From: Actinomycetaceae bacterium | GTDB lineage: Bacteria > Actinomycetota > Actinomycetes > Actinomycetales > Actinomycetaceae | NCBI GenBank assembly: GCA_030537615.1 | Contig: JAUNVP010000010.1 | Coordinates: 41,993 to 105,992 of the forward strand | Length of the DNA stretch: 64,000 nucleotides | Reading direction: 5' to 3' | In this document: piece by piece, positions 52,400 through 62,254 of the stretch | How positions within the stretch are numbered: the stretch's first letter is position 1 | Layout of the letters: every line of letters begins with the position of its first letter | Translations under genes and position numbers: made by a program | The notes under the pieces: generated by a model | The model's database searches: none | What the model was told of the DNA's origin: nothing | The model's input: only the letters and a program-made list of their open reading frames with translations

Positions 52400-54451
52400 T
52401 TAAGATGCCGTGCGCGGAATAGTCTGAGTCCACTTTCGACTAAAGAGCTCGTCGTCGCCCTCGTAACAAACCACTGTCGATTCGGTGTAGAAGTTGTCCG
52501 CATCGCAGGTGATTCGAGTGGTCGATTCGAGACTCGCCTCCCAATCCATGTCGGGGCGGGCGAGGCCGATTGACCACTCCGATTCGGTGCGGGCCGAGAG
52601 CGGATCGTCCCACGTGATCCAGTACCTTTCGACGGAATCCTCATCGAAGTGGAGGCCGTCCGGGTAAATCCGTGTCCCACCGTAGGCCGGATCGACTTGA
52701 AGCATCGTTTCCTTCTTCACCACGTCTGTGCAGATGAGGCGTTCGGGGCGCTGCGACCCCGCGCGTCCAGATTCCGGGTACTTGACGTCAAGCGGTTCAG
52801 GCTGAACTGCCGGGGCAAATGACACCGCATTATCGGCTGCGCGCACTTCGGCTGAGGTTGAGCGTACTGGCAGATCCAGCCGGGACGCATTGGTGTCGAC
52901 GGTAATGACCGTCGCTTCGGGTTGCGGCCACACCCACGGCCAATACGCCGTCGATACTGCGACGCGTAACGCGTGTCCGGCCGGAATCCTGTACCCAATG
53001 CCGGCTAGTGGTACCGTGACGTCCTCCCACTGATCTGCCGGGAAAGGCACGACCTTGTCACGACCTTCGCGGGAGGTCAGGTTTAGGTTCCCGCGGGTAA
53101 TGAGCGTCGATGAGCCATCGGGAGCAACGTCGGTCAATCGTACATAGACTTGTCCCTTTTCAGCTCCCATTTTCATTCGGAGCTTGAGGGAGGCGTTTCC
53201 AAGAATCTCGATCGGCTCATCCATGACGTAGTCGAAGACGGTCGAGCGCCCGTCGTCGACGCGCTGATCAATGGGTAGGTCAGCGGCGTTACCAAATGGG
53301 AAATACCGCCCGGCAGCCATTCCGGTATCTTGTGGAGAGGCGACCACCACCCCGTCCTCAGTTGCGGAAGAGGCAGGTGCGATAACGCCCTCATTCAGTT
53401 CGAAAGCACGAGATTCAATGTTGGGGGAGGGCCAGCTATTCTCAGCCACCCACCGTCCCGGCATTTCTTCATAAACGGAGGCTGGGCGAACCGAATCAGT
53501 AATCCAGGTGCGTAGAAGCGGCTCGTCCATGACGCCGGTTTCTTCGTCTTTTAACCACCGATCCCACCACCGCAGGGTTTCTCCGAGGAAATCGATGTGG
53601 GGGCCGGGTCGCAGATCGCGGTCAGGATACTGATGCGACCAGGGCCCGAGTAGGCCGCGCACATTCTTCCCCAACGCCGAGAGGTTCTCAACTAGGCGTA
53701 GCACGGTGTCGCGGTAGGGGTCGTACCATCCGCCAACAGCCATGACAGCGGCATCAAGTTTCGAATAGTCCTCGCACACTGAGCCGTGACGCCAGTAGTC
53801 GTCGCGGGTTTGGTGGCTGAGCCAGGTATCGATAAACGGTTCCATCCGCTCGAGGCGGTACAGCCACTGGTCGCGCCACTTGTCACCCCATACGCGCTTA
53901 TCTGGTGGACGCGACTCGAAAGCCATCATCGTTGCCGCCCAGGCGTGCATATCGACGCCGAGCATGGAGCCGCCAAGATAGTGCACGTCGTTGTCGTAGC
54001 GATCATCGGTCGAGCAGGTGGTGACGATCGCCTTCAGCGGCTCCGGCTGGAGGGCAGCGAGCTGCAGGGAGTTAAACCCTCCCCAGCTAATCCCGAACAT
54101 GCCGACCTTGCCGGTACACCACTCTTGACTGGCAATCCAGTTGATGACTTCAACCCCGTCAGCGTGTTCTTGGGCGTCGTATTCGTCGCCCGGAACGCCC
54201 TCGGAGTTGCCGTGGCCTCGAATATCGACGCGAATTGAGACGTATCCGTGTCCTGCGTAGTAGGGATGGCGTTCGTGGTCGCGCGGGGCTGTCCAGTCGC
54301 CGGCTCGGTAGGGCAGGTACTCTAAGATGGCGGGCACCGGCTCATCAGTGACTGGACGCCAGGCCTTCATCCACAGTTTGGTTCCATCTGACAGCGGAAT
54401 CCAGTCTTCCACGATGGTCACGTCGAAGGGGAAGTCCTTGACGATCTGCAT
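52400..54451 (-). CDS. CocE/NonD-type S15 peptidase or esterase
   Basis: 683 residues from ATG 54451 (AAAGGA 7 nt upstream; TTG 54454 is a longer alternative). Alpha/beta hydrolase of the X-Pro dipeptidyl-peptidase S15 family: IPLSDGTKLWMKAWRP, VSIRVDIRGHGNSEGVPGDE, nucleophile GMFGISWGGFNSLQLAA, Asp in GGWYDPYRDT and His in LLGPWSHQYPD; C-terminal jelly-roll domain from about residue 360. No signal peptide. It lies 29 nt after a POT peptide transporter gene, pointing to peptide processing, although CocE-like esterases are also possible. Confidence 0.93.
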   Translation of the reverse strand: MQIVKDFPFDVTIVEDWIPLSDGTKLWMKAWRPVTDEPVPAILEYLPYRAGDWTAPRDHERHPYYAGHGYVSIRVDIRGHGNSEGVPGDEYDAQEHADGVEVINWIASQEWCTGKVGMFGISWGGFNSLQLAALQPEPLKAIVTTCSTDDRYDNDVHYLGGSMLGVDMHAWAATMMAFESRPPDKRVWGDKWRDQWLYRLERMEPFIDTWLSHQTRDDYWRHGSVCEDYSKLDAAVMAVGGWYDPYRDTVLRLVENLSALGKNVRGLLGPWSHQYPDRDLRPGPHIDFLGETLRWWDRWLKDEETGVMDEPLLRTWITDSVRPASVYEEMPGRWVAENSWPSPNIESRAFELNEGVIAPASSATEDGVVVASPQDTGMAAGRYFPFGNAADLPIDQRVDDGRSTVFDYVMDEPIEILGNASLKLRMKMGAEKGQVYVRLTDVAPDGSSTLITRGNLNLTSREGRDKVVPFPADQWEDVTVPLAGIGYRIPAGHALRVAVSTAYWPWVWPQPEATVITVDTNASRLDLPVRSTSAEVRAADNAVSFAPAVQPEPLDVKYPESGRAGSQRPERLICTDVVKKETMLQVDPAYGGTRIYPDGLHFDEDSVERYWITWDDPLSARTESEWSIGLARPDMDWEASLESTTRITCDADNFYTESTVVCYEGDDELFSRKWTQTIPRTAS

Positions 54452-54482
54452 CAAATCATCCTTTCATTTGCGGGAGTGATGA

Positions 54483-56030
54483 CTAGGCGACAGCTTGCAT
54501 TCGCTTGCTCAGCCAGGGGGTGAGGCTGATGAGGAATACACCGTAGGCCACGACAATGAGGCCTTGGATGCCGAAGAATACAACGGCATTGTCGCCGGTC
54601 GAAAACTTCACGACCTGAGCTTGGATACCCTGCGCGAGTGCCATGGCGGCAAACCACAGCGCCATGGTTTGTGACGCAAATGCGCGCGGAGCAAGTTTGG
54701 TGGTTGCCGACATTCCGGAGGTTTGCAGGACGAGGTCTCCCAATCCAAGGAACACGTAGCAGGCGACCACCCATAGTGCTGGGATCAGTCCACTGGTTCC
54801 GGTAGTCCACGCACCGAGGGAAATAATGAGGAAGGCAGTGCCTCCGAGCACCGTACCGATGCCGACCTTCGCAGCAACATGAGGCTGGCGCCGTCCCATC
54901 CGCACCCACAGCCAGGCGAGAACCGGACCCATAATGATCTCGACAATCGCGGTGAGTGAGATATACCAGGTGGAGGGGTATTCGAATCCCATCAGTACGT
55001 TATTAGTTTGTTCAAGTGCGAGGAAGTTCAGCGTGTTACCTGTCTGGAAGTACATGAGGTTGTAGGCAACGAGAGCAACCAGTAGCAGAGAGTACGGGGC
55101 GAGGTTTCGTCGCTCAATGTCGGTGACGCGCTGAGAGCGGTACATGTAGATGAGAAAGACCGCTGGTACAACTGCAGTGATCCCGGTGACGACATTGACC
55201 AAACGCGAGAGCCCATCAGGCGAACTGAAAGCAAAGATCGCGGCTACGGCTACGCCAGCGAGGACAAGACCAACCGTGCGGTAGAAGGACTTGTCGAATG
55301 TGAATGCTTCTTGAACTGCGGCTGCTCGCATCCGGCCTGCGAGGTGACTGCGGCCGAGGACGTACTGAATGAGACCGAGGATCATTCCGACGGCAGCCGC
55401 CGCAAAACCCCAGTGCCAGTCGATTCGCTGACCGAGCCACCCGGCAACGAGCGGGCCGAGGAAAGCACCGATGTTGATACCGGAGTAGTAGATGGAAAAA
55501 CCCGCGTCGCGGCGGTGGTCACCTTTTTCATAAAGCTCACCCACCATCGTTGAGACGTTCGGTTTGAGCAACCCTGTACCAATGATGATGAGGGCGAGGC
55601 CGACCCAGGTAGCGAACTCCCTCGGGATACCCATGAAGATGTGCCCAGCGGCGATAATGATTCCGCCCCACAGTACGGCTCGGTAGGTTCCCGAGATCCG
55701 GTCGGCAATCCACGCGCCCGCAATGGCAAGCAGGTACACCAGGGCTCCGTAGGCCGCGACCACCGAAGAAGCCACTGATTTTTCGTATCCGAGTCCGCCG
55801 TTAGCAATCGCATCGGCGAAGTAGAGGGCGAGAATGGCCTGGAAACCAAGGTACGAGAAGCGTTCCCACAGTTCGAGGCCGAAAAGAGTCGCTAACCCCT
55901 TGGGGTGTCCCATGAATGAATGGTCTGCGCGGGCGGCCTTATCCGCTTTGAGTTCCTGAGGGTGCTTTCGACGGAACTTGCGTCGCCGTTCTTTATCAGT
56001 GCTGTCTGGGATCGGTTGCCGATCGCTCAC
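54483..56030 (-). CDS. POT-family di/tripeptide:H+ symporter
   Basis: 515 residues from GTG 56030 (AAAGGA 6 nt upstream). A basic N-terminal cytoplasmic extension (KERRRKFRRKHPQELKADKA), then 12-14 helices. Family motif in helix 1: FGLELWERFSYLGFQAILALYF (ExxERFxYxG), and GTGLLKPNVSTMVGELY plus the PTR2 signature GFSIYYSGINIGAFLGPLVAG. Imports short peptides. Forms an operon with the S15 peptidase. Confidence 0.95.
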   Translation of the reverse strand: MSDRQPIPDSTDKERRRKFRRKHPQELKADKAARADHSFMGHPKGLATLFGLELWERFSYLGFQAILALYFADAIANGGLGYEKSVASSVVAAYGALVYLLAIAGAWIADRISGTYRAVLWGGIIIAAGHIFMGIPREFATWVGLALIIIGTGLLKPNVSTMVGELYEKGDHRRDAGFSIYYSGINIGAFLGPLVAGWLGQRIDWHWGFAAAAVGMILGLIQYVLGRSHLAGRMRAAAVQEAFTFDKSFYRTVGLVLAGVAVAAIFAFSSPDGLSRLVNVVTGITAVVPAVFLIYMYRSQRVTDIERRNLAPYSLLLVALVAYNLMYFQTGNTLNFLALEQTNNVLMGFEYPSTWYISLTAIVEIIMGPVLAWLWVRMGRRQPHVAAKVGIGTVLGGTAFLIISLGAWTTGTSGLIPALWVVACYVFLGLGDLVLQTSGMSATTKLAPRAFASQTMALWFAAMALAQGIQAQVVKFSTGDNAVVFFGIQGLIVVAYGVFLISLTPWLSKRMQAVA

Positions 56031-56259
56031 GATCAGTCCTTTCGCGTCGAGGGCAGGTCTGGAAGAGTGAACACTCTCCTCGCCAAACCAGCGGCGTGAG
56101 CCGGCCGGCAGCTCCTTTCACCATATAAGGAATTTGTATATTTATCAGAAGTTAGAAAACCGCCACTCGCGCTGTCATAGCATTGATAGCCATTGGCTAG
56201 GCTCGAAGAAAAGCGGGAAAATTGGCAGTTAAACGGGCGAATTTTGAGACACTACAGGT

Positions 56260-56949
56260 ATGCCCGATTTCAACACAGTATTTGCTATTGCCATCGAGAT
56301 TCTGGTTTGGCTGGGTACACCGGCTCTCATTTTGGTCCCTATGACCGTGGTTCTTTTCGTCATCGATTGGGGCAAATCCGCTGCGTCATCCACTCCGTCA
56401 GTTGGCGCTGGTTATGAGGAACGATCACTGCGTCGCAATGCGCGAGAAAAGCCAATTGTTTTCGCCGTCTTCGTTTTGGCAGAGGGCGCTCTCGTCGCCC
56501 TCGTCCATTCGGGATTTCGGCTCTGGCGCGCTATGAATATTACCGATGCGTCGGGGCGAAACATCGCCGACGGTAAATCTTTTACCTGGGGTGAACTGTG
56601 GACCAATCTCACGCACTATACCGACAGCGATGAGCTGGCCATGAAGGCGCTATGGATTACGGTTGGATGGCTGGTGGTGCTCAACCTTGCCAATCTGTTC
56701 GGAATACGATTCCTCTCGAAGGTACTAACTCTGCCGATGCTTCCCATCGTCTACCTCGCGGCTTTCGCCGCCATAGGCATAGGGGCCGTTGGCCTGATGG
56801 TGCTCGCAAATGCCACCGTCTTTGAGAGTCCGGGCTACAACGTTGAAATGGTTTCGCTCTATGCTTTCTGGGTCCTCATTCTCGGCGGAATAGGCGTGAT
56901 TTTTCCCATTGTCATCGGCTTAGCCGACGGCTTCTACGACGTGTCCTAG
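56260..56949 (+). CDS. membrane protein, unknown
   Basis: 229 residues with about five helices: 8-38, 65-85, 125-145, 158-180 and 195-222. Outer loop ITDASGRNIADGKSFTWGEL. No family recognised. Divergent from the POT gene; its stop overlaps the stop of the convergent transglutaminase-like gene (shared bases 56946-56949), leaving no room for a terminator between them. Confidence 0.78.
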   Translation: MPDFNTVFAIAIEILVWLGTPALILVPMTVVLFVIDWGKSAASSTPSVGAGYEERSLRRNAREKPIVFAVFVLAEGALVALVHSGFRLWRAMNITDASGRNIADGKSFTWGELWTNLTHYTDSDELAMKALWITVGWLVVLNLANLFGIRFLSKVLTLPMLPIVYLAAFAAIGIGAVGLMVLANATVFESPGYNVEMVSLYAFWVLILGGIGVIFPIVIGLADGFYDVS

Positions 56950-59174
56950 TAGTGGAACTGCTGGGAGTTAAGTAGCGGGAATGTGTTACTCCATTCAATC
57001 GTGCGCTCACCCTTAGATTGGATCTCACTATCGTCTAGTCCAATGAATTCATTTCGCTGAGTGTCGGAGTCATTCCACGTTGTGTCGTAGTTTTTCCATT
57101 TGCCATCAAGATAGATCTTGTTCCACATGTGTCCATCGGAGCCGACTGTTCCAGAGATCTGTACGCTCTCCAAACCTGCTTTTCGAGCCAGTGCCGAGAA
57201 CGCGTAGGAATAGCCGGAACAGATGGCTTCCCCGTTGAAGAAAGCGCCATACGCAGTTGCTTCGGGGGCGGTAGGTCCTCCGCGCAGAAGGTTGCGTCGA
57301 GATAGGCTCTCAGCCAGTATTGCCAAGGACTCCTCCGGTGGCAGATTCGGATCATATTCCTCGGGGAGCTCGCCGTAATCGTCCGCATATCTGCGGTCGT
57401 ATTCGACGTTATCAACCAGCCAATCGTTGATTGCTAATGCCTTTTCTTCGTCTGTCATACCTTTGTCGATGATTTCATGGACAATTTCACTAACCCGCTC
57501 GCGGACCTGGTTTTGCATTGCCACGTATTCGTCTCGAGAACCAACATCCTCGATATCGATCTTGATCTTCAATAGTTGTTCGTCACTGTCGAACCAAAAA
57601 TCCGGGGTCCCGGAGCCTGGAGCCAACGTGAGAGGGTTCTGTTTAACCGCTTCTCGTACCACTTCAAGAACCTGCCCGCGCGTTGCTATTTCGGGGTAGT
57701 CAGCTAACGAAATCTCGTTATACCCCTCCAGCAGGTTCGCGGCTACAAACCGCGATGCCGGTATAGTGCCGAAAACATCCGCCGGAATCGTGATTTTTTT
57801 GGGGGCGGCTTCGAGCCAACCATCGAGCGCCTCGGGAGTGCTGGTATCGAGCACCGCGTAGTCAACCGGGGGAGAGTAGTCGTTAATCTCGTTCAGTTCT
57901 TTTTCGAGTTGTGCCAGAGACTGACCGTTGTCATCGGGGATGGAGAGGTAAAACTCGCGAGCCAGCACGGAGCCGCGGACAAAGGCATAGCCGCGAATCG
58001 GTGTTTGCCCGTCGCGAGAGGTGCCATAGGTGACGTTTTTAAGCGTGATGGGGAACTGCCGGAGCTGGCCGTCGGCTGCCAGCGCCGTCATCGTCTTCGG
58101 AATACTCCCCATTCTCCAGTTGTCCACAGTGGGTTGGGCTCCGGTGGGATCATCGGTGATTCTTATCGGGATACGCAACGCAAAATCATCGATATTTCGA
58201 GTTTGGGAAGCAACCCATTTCCCATTTTTCTTCACCATGAAGAACATGTGGGTACGGGAGTTACCAAAAAAGGAATCTTTAAGAGCAGCGACCTCAACCG
58301 ACAGAAAGTCCCTCGCGTCACTCTTGTACAGGCGCATAAAAGTATTGGCTGAAATGGCGCCTTGCTCAGAGATTTTGTCCTTTGGAATGCTTGGCGCTGC
58401 TTCGATCCTACTGATGTCGATGGTGTTATCCACCATCTCCCCATCCTGTGGACGAAAGCCCCAGAAAACCGTATGAGCCTGTTCGGCTTCGGCCTTTGTG
58501 TCAATGTACGATTGCACTTTGCCGAGAAGAACTTCTTCCACTCCCTCACCGAGATCGGGAAGTGTCACGAGAACTCGTCCGTCAACGTAGTTGAACGAGG
58601 GTGGTTCGTACAGTTCACGACCTTCGATGCGAATGGGAGTCACCAGCGGGCGGTCGAGTGACTTCCCATTGCGAGCAGTGCGTTGAAGCATGTAGTAGGT
58701 GGGGAAAACTCCCCACGACTCATTGGACAGCACTTCAGGCCCAAACTTTGCACTGCCGTCTTCGAATAGGATGGAGTTCTGGTCGCCGAACTCATATTCC
58801 CGGCCCGGATAGACGACCACTTTATCCCCGCTGTGGCGCTCATTCGCCGTGGGAATGCCAATTTGCAGTTGTGGGTCGAGAAACAATGAGAAATCTCCGG
58901 TTCCTACAGAATTGATTCCGGGGAGCGGGTTTTCGCTCAGTCTCTTTTGGATTTCGTGCCACTTGGAAACAGCGTGGCTCTCGAATAGGAGAGCATCATC
59001 TTCGGTGAGTACGATTTCTGGTTGCCAATCAAAGGACGCATTATGTGCGCCTGACGATGCACCACTAGCGCCGGAGGCCGAATTTGATGCGGTATTGTTA
59101 TCTCCACATCCGGCGAGTCCGGTAATGGCGAGACTTATCGCTAGCACGATGGGTAGGACTGATTTTCGAAACAT
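56946..59174 (-). CDS. transglutaminase-like lipoprotein
   Basis: 742 residues. Lipobox LAITGLAGC with Cys near residue 23, then a Ser/Gly/Ala linker. Large N-terminal outer region of unknown fold (about 45-520), containing two acidic beta-rich stretches. C-terminal transglutaminase/protease-like core (about 570-742): KALAINDWLVDNVEYD, catalytic Cys in NGEAICSGYSYAFSALA, His in SDGHMWNKIYLDGKW and Asp in NYDTTWNDSD. Such bacterial domains are usually peptidases or crosslinkers at the cell surface. Start overlaps the upstream stop by one base (TAATG). Confidence 0.9.
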   Translation of the reverse strand: MFRKSVLPIVLAISLAITGLAGCGDNNTASNSASGASGASSGAHNASFDWQPEIVLTEDDALLFESHAVSKWHEIQKRLSENPLPGINSVGTGDFSLFLDPQLQIGIPTANERHSGDKVVVYPGREYEFGDQNSILFEDGSAKFGPEVLSNESWGVFPTYYMLQRTARNGKSLDRPLVTPIRIEGRELYEPPSFNYVDGRVLVTLPDLGEGVEEVLLGKVQSYIDTKAEAEQAHTVFWGFRPQDGEMVDNTIDISRIEAAPSIPKDKISEQGAISANTFMRLYKSDARDFLSVEVAALKDSFFGNSRTHMFFMVKKNGKWVASQTRNIDDFALRIPIRITDDPTGAQPTVDNWRMGSIPKTMTALAADGQLRQFPITLKNVTYGTSRDGQTPIRGYAFVRGSVLAREFYLSIPDDNGQSLAQLEKELNEINDYSPPVDYAVLDTSTPEALDGWLEAAPKKITIPADVFGTIPASRFVAANLLEGYNEISLADYPEIATRGQVLEVVREAVKQNPLTLAPGSGTPDFWFDSDEQLLKIKIDIEDVGSRDEYVAMQNQVRERVSEIVHEIIDKGMTDEEKALAINDWLVDNVEYDRRYADDYGELPEEYDPNLPPEESLAILAESLSRRNLLRGGPTAPEATAYGAFFNGEAICSGYSYAFSALARKAGLESVQISGTVGSDGHMWNKIYLDGKWKNYDTTWNDSDTQRNEFIGLDDSEIQSKGERTIEWSNTFPLLNSQQFHY

Positions 59175-59926
59175 TACTGATCTCCTCGGCCAAGTCCCTC
59201 GTCAATAATGTGGTCACTGATGGCGCACCGCACGTTATAACGCGAATTGTCAGAATTAATTACCTCACTGTTGAACGTGGTCTTACATCGCATAGTCCCA
59301 TCGAAGTTATTGTCATCGGGTCTCACATTGATGATCCAATACACATCGGCTTTAGTTTGGGCATCCACGGTCTTTGACCATTCCTGACCGGGATCAAGAT
59401 GCTCGACAATGGTTTTGTATTCCTCGACAGTGCGGGTCTCGGTTTTCTCAAGTGTCAAGTACGCTACCGTTAGCGTTGCTCCGACGTCTTCAGCTTTGGC
59501 GTACAGTTCGACTGTCCCCTCGTAGGGTGGATCGTAATACGACTCTTTGTAGGCGAGGATTTTGTCCGCATTTGGACTTCGCTTGCGTATCTCTAGTAGC
59601 TCAGCGGCAGGCACAATGCGCGGTGATTGCTTCGACCTTATCAGCGAGTGTGCATCGGATTCGTCGCCGTGACCCTGCCCGATTGAGGCGGAGATTGAGG
59701 GCCAGTGAAAATAGGCGACGATGAGGGCGATAACCGTTAGCGCCGCCAGCACTCCGATAGCTCCGGAAATGAGCGGGCCTTTCCACTTAGCCGCAAACGA
59801 ATTCTGCGTTGAGCCGTCATCGGTGGCTTTGGTATCTCCGGACTCAGTTTGAGTTTGAGATGCTTGCTCGTTGTCGGGATTGTTGGAGTCCAATGCGTCC
59901 TCGCATTCCTCTGTGTTTTGTGTCAA
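59174..59926 (-). CDS. membrane-anchored exported protein, unknown
   Basis: 250 residues. Acidic Gln/Thr-rich cytoplasmic tail of about 48 residues, one helix (LISGAIGVLAALTVIALIVAYF, about 52-73), then an outer domain with two Cys (TMRCKTTF and NVRCAISDH). Translationally coupled to the transglutaminase-like lipoprotein (TAATG), so the two probably act together at the surface. Family not recognised. Confidence 0.82.
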   Translation of the reverse strand: MTQNTEECEDALDSNNPDNEQASQTQTESGDTKATDDGSTQNSFAAKWKGPLISGAIGVLAALTVIALIVAYFHWPSISASIGQGHGDESDAHSLIRSKQSPRIVPAAELLEIRKRSPNADKILAYKESYYDPPYEGTVELYAKAEDVGATLTVAYLTLEKTETRTVEEYKTIVEHLDPGQEWSKTVDAQTKADVYWIINVRPDDNNFDGTMRCKTTFNSEVINSDNSRYNVRCAISDHIIDEGLGRGDQ

Positions 59927-60031
59927 AGGATTCCGACCAATATAGCATGCTGTTTGCAGGCATGTCGGTAGTGGTCAAATGACATCGTAGCGGGGCTACT
60001 TCCCGCATTACTTGATACGACTGGAGAGATG

Positions 60032-60838
60032 CTATCGGAAGATATAACCGTAATCTGCGCGGTTGACCCACACGCCTTTCCCCTGCGACAGCGATACACA
60101 GGTGAGGCCTGATTCTTCGCTCAGGCAGGCGATGTCCCCGTGTCGAATGGCCTGACCGTAGGGGAGGTCGCGGACGAGAGGTAAATCTCGACACATATCG
60201 GGGTTCGGGGCGTGAATGCAATTCGTCAACGCGTTTGGGCCTCCGCGCCAAGCTCCGTAAACAACATTCGTGGACGTAATGTCGAGAGTGCCACCGAGAA
60301 AGTTAAGGTCGTAAGCTTGAGGACTATCCTCAATATCTTCAGGCCGCACGTCAGGAGCCTCGGCCATATCGCAGTGAAGAGAATGAGGTTCAAACACCAC
60401 GTCATTGGCGGATGCGAAATAACACAAAATGTTCTTACTGGGAGTTGTGAAGGCGGAAGACACAAAAATAAACATGAGGGTATCGCTGGTCATCGCATAG
60501 TCAGTGATCGCGTTGTCTGGAACTTTTGCGAGTTGAGCGAATATGTCATCTGGTTCCTCCGGGGTTTCAGCGCTCGCGCTAGAGTCCGGTTCGATTGGCG
60601 TAGCCGATGGAGCGTCTGATACCTCTGGACTCGCGGTTGATTCCGATGATGTTGGCTCGCTCGTTGAGTTGTCTTCGTTGTCGGAGCGGAGGAACAGGAG
60701 GTAGAAAGCTACGCCAAAAATGACGCCCACAATCGCCACAATAGCCGCAACGACAATCCATGTTTGCTGTCGAGATTGAGGATGTGAGGCCGGGGGTGGC
60801 GGTGGAGATGATGGAACCGGAGGCGGAGGATTAGACAT
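60032..60838 (-). CDS. proline-rich membrane-anchored exported protein, unknown
   Basis: 268 residues. Pro-rich cytoplasmic N terminus (NPPPPVPSSPPPPPASHP), one helix (WIVVAAIVAIVGVIFGVAFY, about 27-48), a Ser/Thr/Pro/Glu linker to about residue 95, then an outer domain with six Cys (ILCYFAS, SLHCDMAE, TNCIHAPNPDMCRD, IACLSEESGLTCVSL), enough for three disulfides. The Pro-rich tail is like mycobacterial and actinomycete membrane proteins that follow a PPP-helix-linker plan. 105 bp before the next gene of the set. Confidence 0.82.
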   Translation of the reverse strand: MSNPPPPVPSSPPPPPASHPQSRQQTWIVVAAIVAIVGVIFGVAFYLLFLRSDNEDNSTSEPTSSESTASPEVSDAPSATPIEPDSSASAETPEEPDDIFAQLAKVPDNAITDYAMTSDTLMFIFVSSAFTTPSKNILCYFASANDVVFEPHSLHCDMAEAPDVRPEDIEDSPQAYDLNFLGGTLDITSTNVVYGAWRGGPNALTNCIHAPNPDMCRDLPLVRDLPYGQAIRHGDIACLSEESGLTCVSLSQGKGVWVNRADYGYIFR

Positions 60839-60847
60839 ACCGAGAGT

Positions 60848-61861
60848 CTAGCTGAGCGGTGTTATTCTCCATTCGGCTCCGACACCACGTTTTTCGGCGG
60901 CCTCAGCGATGCGTGCGGCAGCCCACAGGTCCTGAGTACCCACGCCAACTGTTTCGTAGAGGATGATCTCATCGTCGCTGGAGCGGCCAGGTTTCTTTCC
61001 GGCGATAATTTCCCCAATTTCATCACTGATCTTCGACTCATCAATGAGACCCTTTTTGAGCGGAATAATGAGGTCGCCACTTTCTTCAAGGCATGCCTCG
61101 ACCTGATCGCAGACAATTCGATCAGCTCTTTCCACAATGTCTGATCCGCACTCTTGCATATGCGGTTGGTAAGACCCGACGCATGAAATCGTGCACCCAG
61201 GTTTGAGGTTCTGTGCCGACACTACCGGCTCATGCGAAGAGGTGACGAGAATAATGACATCAGCACCATCGGCCGCTGTGTCGCTATCAGTTTCGATGGA
61301 AACCGTTCCGGAATATCCGCTATCGATAAACGGTTGCCAGCTTTGGATCTTGTCTACGAATGCTGCCGCGCGGCCGCGGTTCCGATTGACGATCCGCACG
61401 TCCTCCAGGCTCGGTAACGCGGTCACCATAGCGAGCAGTTGCGTGTAGGCTTGTCCGCCGGTGCCCACCACAACACCAATACGAGAGTCTGGGCGTGCCA
61501 GGTAGCGGAAAGCCACCCCGGATGATGCTCCGGTGCGGATCTTGGTGACAGTGTCTCCGTCGAGAAGTGCCCGAACCTGCCCGGTTTCAGTGTCGATGAG
61601 AATAGTTGTGGCCGGGGCTGTGGGAAGATTGTGCTTCGCATTATCGGGGTACAGTCCGATCGTTTTAACGGCTGCAGCGTTCACTTTTGAGCTGTAGGAC
61701 GGCATCATCAACAGGGTGCGCCGGTCGTTGATGCTGATGCGGGTGCGCAGGGGGAGATCGACCTCGTTCGCACTCGTCGCAACGAAGGCATTTGCCACGT
61801 CGTCAAGTGCCTGGGACATGGAATACACACTCCAAATATCACTGTCGGTCAGTAACCTCAT
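60848..61861 (-). CDS. ornithine cyclodeaminase / mu-crystallin family enzyme
   Basis: 337 residues. Two ATGs in tandem (61864, 61861); the second is better spaced from AAAGGA. Rossmann segment GVVVGTGGQAYTQLLAM, RIVNRNRGRAAAF, LVTSSHEPVV and CISCVGSYQPHMQE-type (TISCVGSYQPHMQECG), plus substrate-side TKIRTGASSGVAFRYLA and DLWAAARIAEAAEKRG. Makes proline from ornithine, or acts as another imino/amino acid dehydrogenase; not separable by eye. Ends 9 nt before the start of the Pro-rich protein gene. Confidence 0.92.
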   Translation of the reverse strand: MRLLTDSDIWSVYSMSQALDDVANAFVATSANEVDLPLRTRISINDRRTLLMMPSYSSKVNAAAVKTIGLYPDNAKHNLPTAPATTILIDTETGQVRALLDGDTVTKIRTGASSGVAFRYLARPDSRIGVVVGTGGQAYTQLLAMVTALPSLEDVRIVNRNRGRAAAFVDKIQSWQPFIDSGYSGTVSIETDSDTAADGADVIILVTSSHEPVVSAQNLKPGCTISCVGSYQPHMQECGSDIVERADRIVCDQVEACLEESGDLIIPLKKGLIDESKISDEIGEIIAGKKPGRSSDDEIILYETVGVGTQDLWAAARIAEAAEKRGVGAEWRITPLS

Positions 61862-62147
61862 CATTTGTCCTTTCGGCGAAACACGCGTCTGTCATCATTG
61901 AAACAGGGAGATGCTGAGACCGCCACTAGCTCGGTGACTCGAGTATCGCAATGAGTGCGTATCAACGCAGGTCACCGCTTTCTTGCTTCGCACCGCTACA
62001 CAGATGTCGACTACTGACAGTACTGCGAGGAAAAGATGACGGTACAGGGTTGCCGTTTGATGGTCGGTTGTATGCTGGCGTGTCGGATTCTCGGCCACTG
62101 ACTTTAGTCGCGAATTGTTCTAGCAAATAGTGGTAATTTGATTGTCA
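61862..62147. other. divergent intergenic region, cyclodeaminase / enolase
   Basis: No gene. No convincing promoter was recognised by eye; the structured enolase leader begins at about 62148. Confidence 0.4.
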
Positions 62148-62212
62148 AGTGGCGGTGGGGCTCGCCTATGAAACCGCTTACTGGATGCTCTTGATGATCC
62201 AGAAGCCAACGG
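62148..62212 (+). promoter_or_regulatory. possible fluoride-type riboswitch aptamer before eno
   Basis: Stem GGCG (62151-62154) / CGCC (62163-62166) closing an 8-nt loop GTGGGGCT, then TATGAAACCGC, and later TTGATGATCC. The crcB (fluoride) aptamer has GGCG-AUGGnGnU-CGCC, AAACCGC, then UGAUG in this order, and is known before enolase genes. Deviations: G for the conserved loop A, a weak pseudoknot (GGGG with TCC only) and no clear second stem; CTGGAT/ATCCAG (62181-62202) offers a competing hairpin. Confidence 0.35.
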
Positions 62213-62214
62213 TC

Positions 62215-62254
62215 CCTGCGAGGCAGTAATGCTTGCGCAGGTTGCCTCTATTTT
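62215..62254 (+). promoter_or_regulatory. mutually exclusive hairpins in eno leader
   Basis: CCTGCG (62215-62220) can pair with CGCAGG (62236-62241); GAGGCA (62220-62225) can pair with TGCCTC (62243-62248), the latter followed by TATTTT. The two stems cross, so they cannot both form. This looks like a terminator/antiterminator expression platform, 23 bp before the eno start. Confidence 0.45.
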
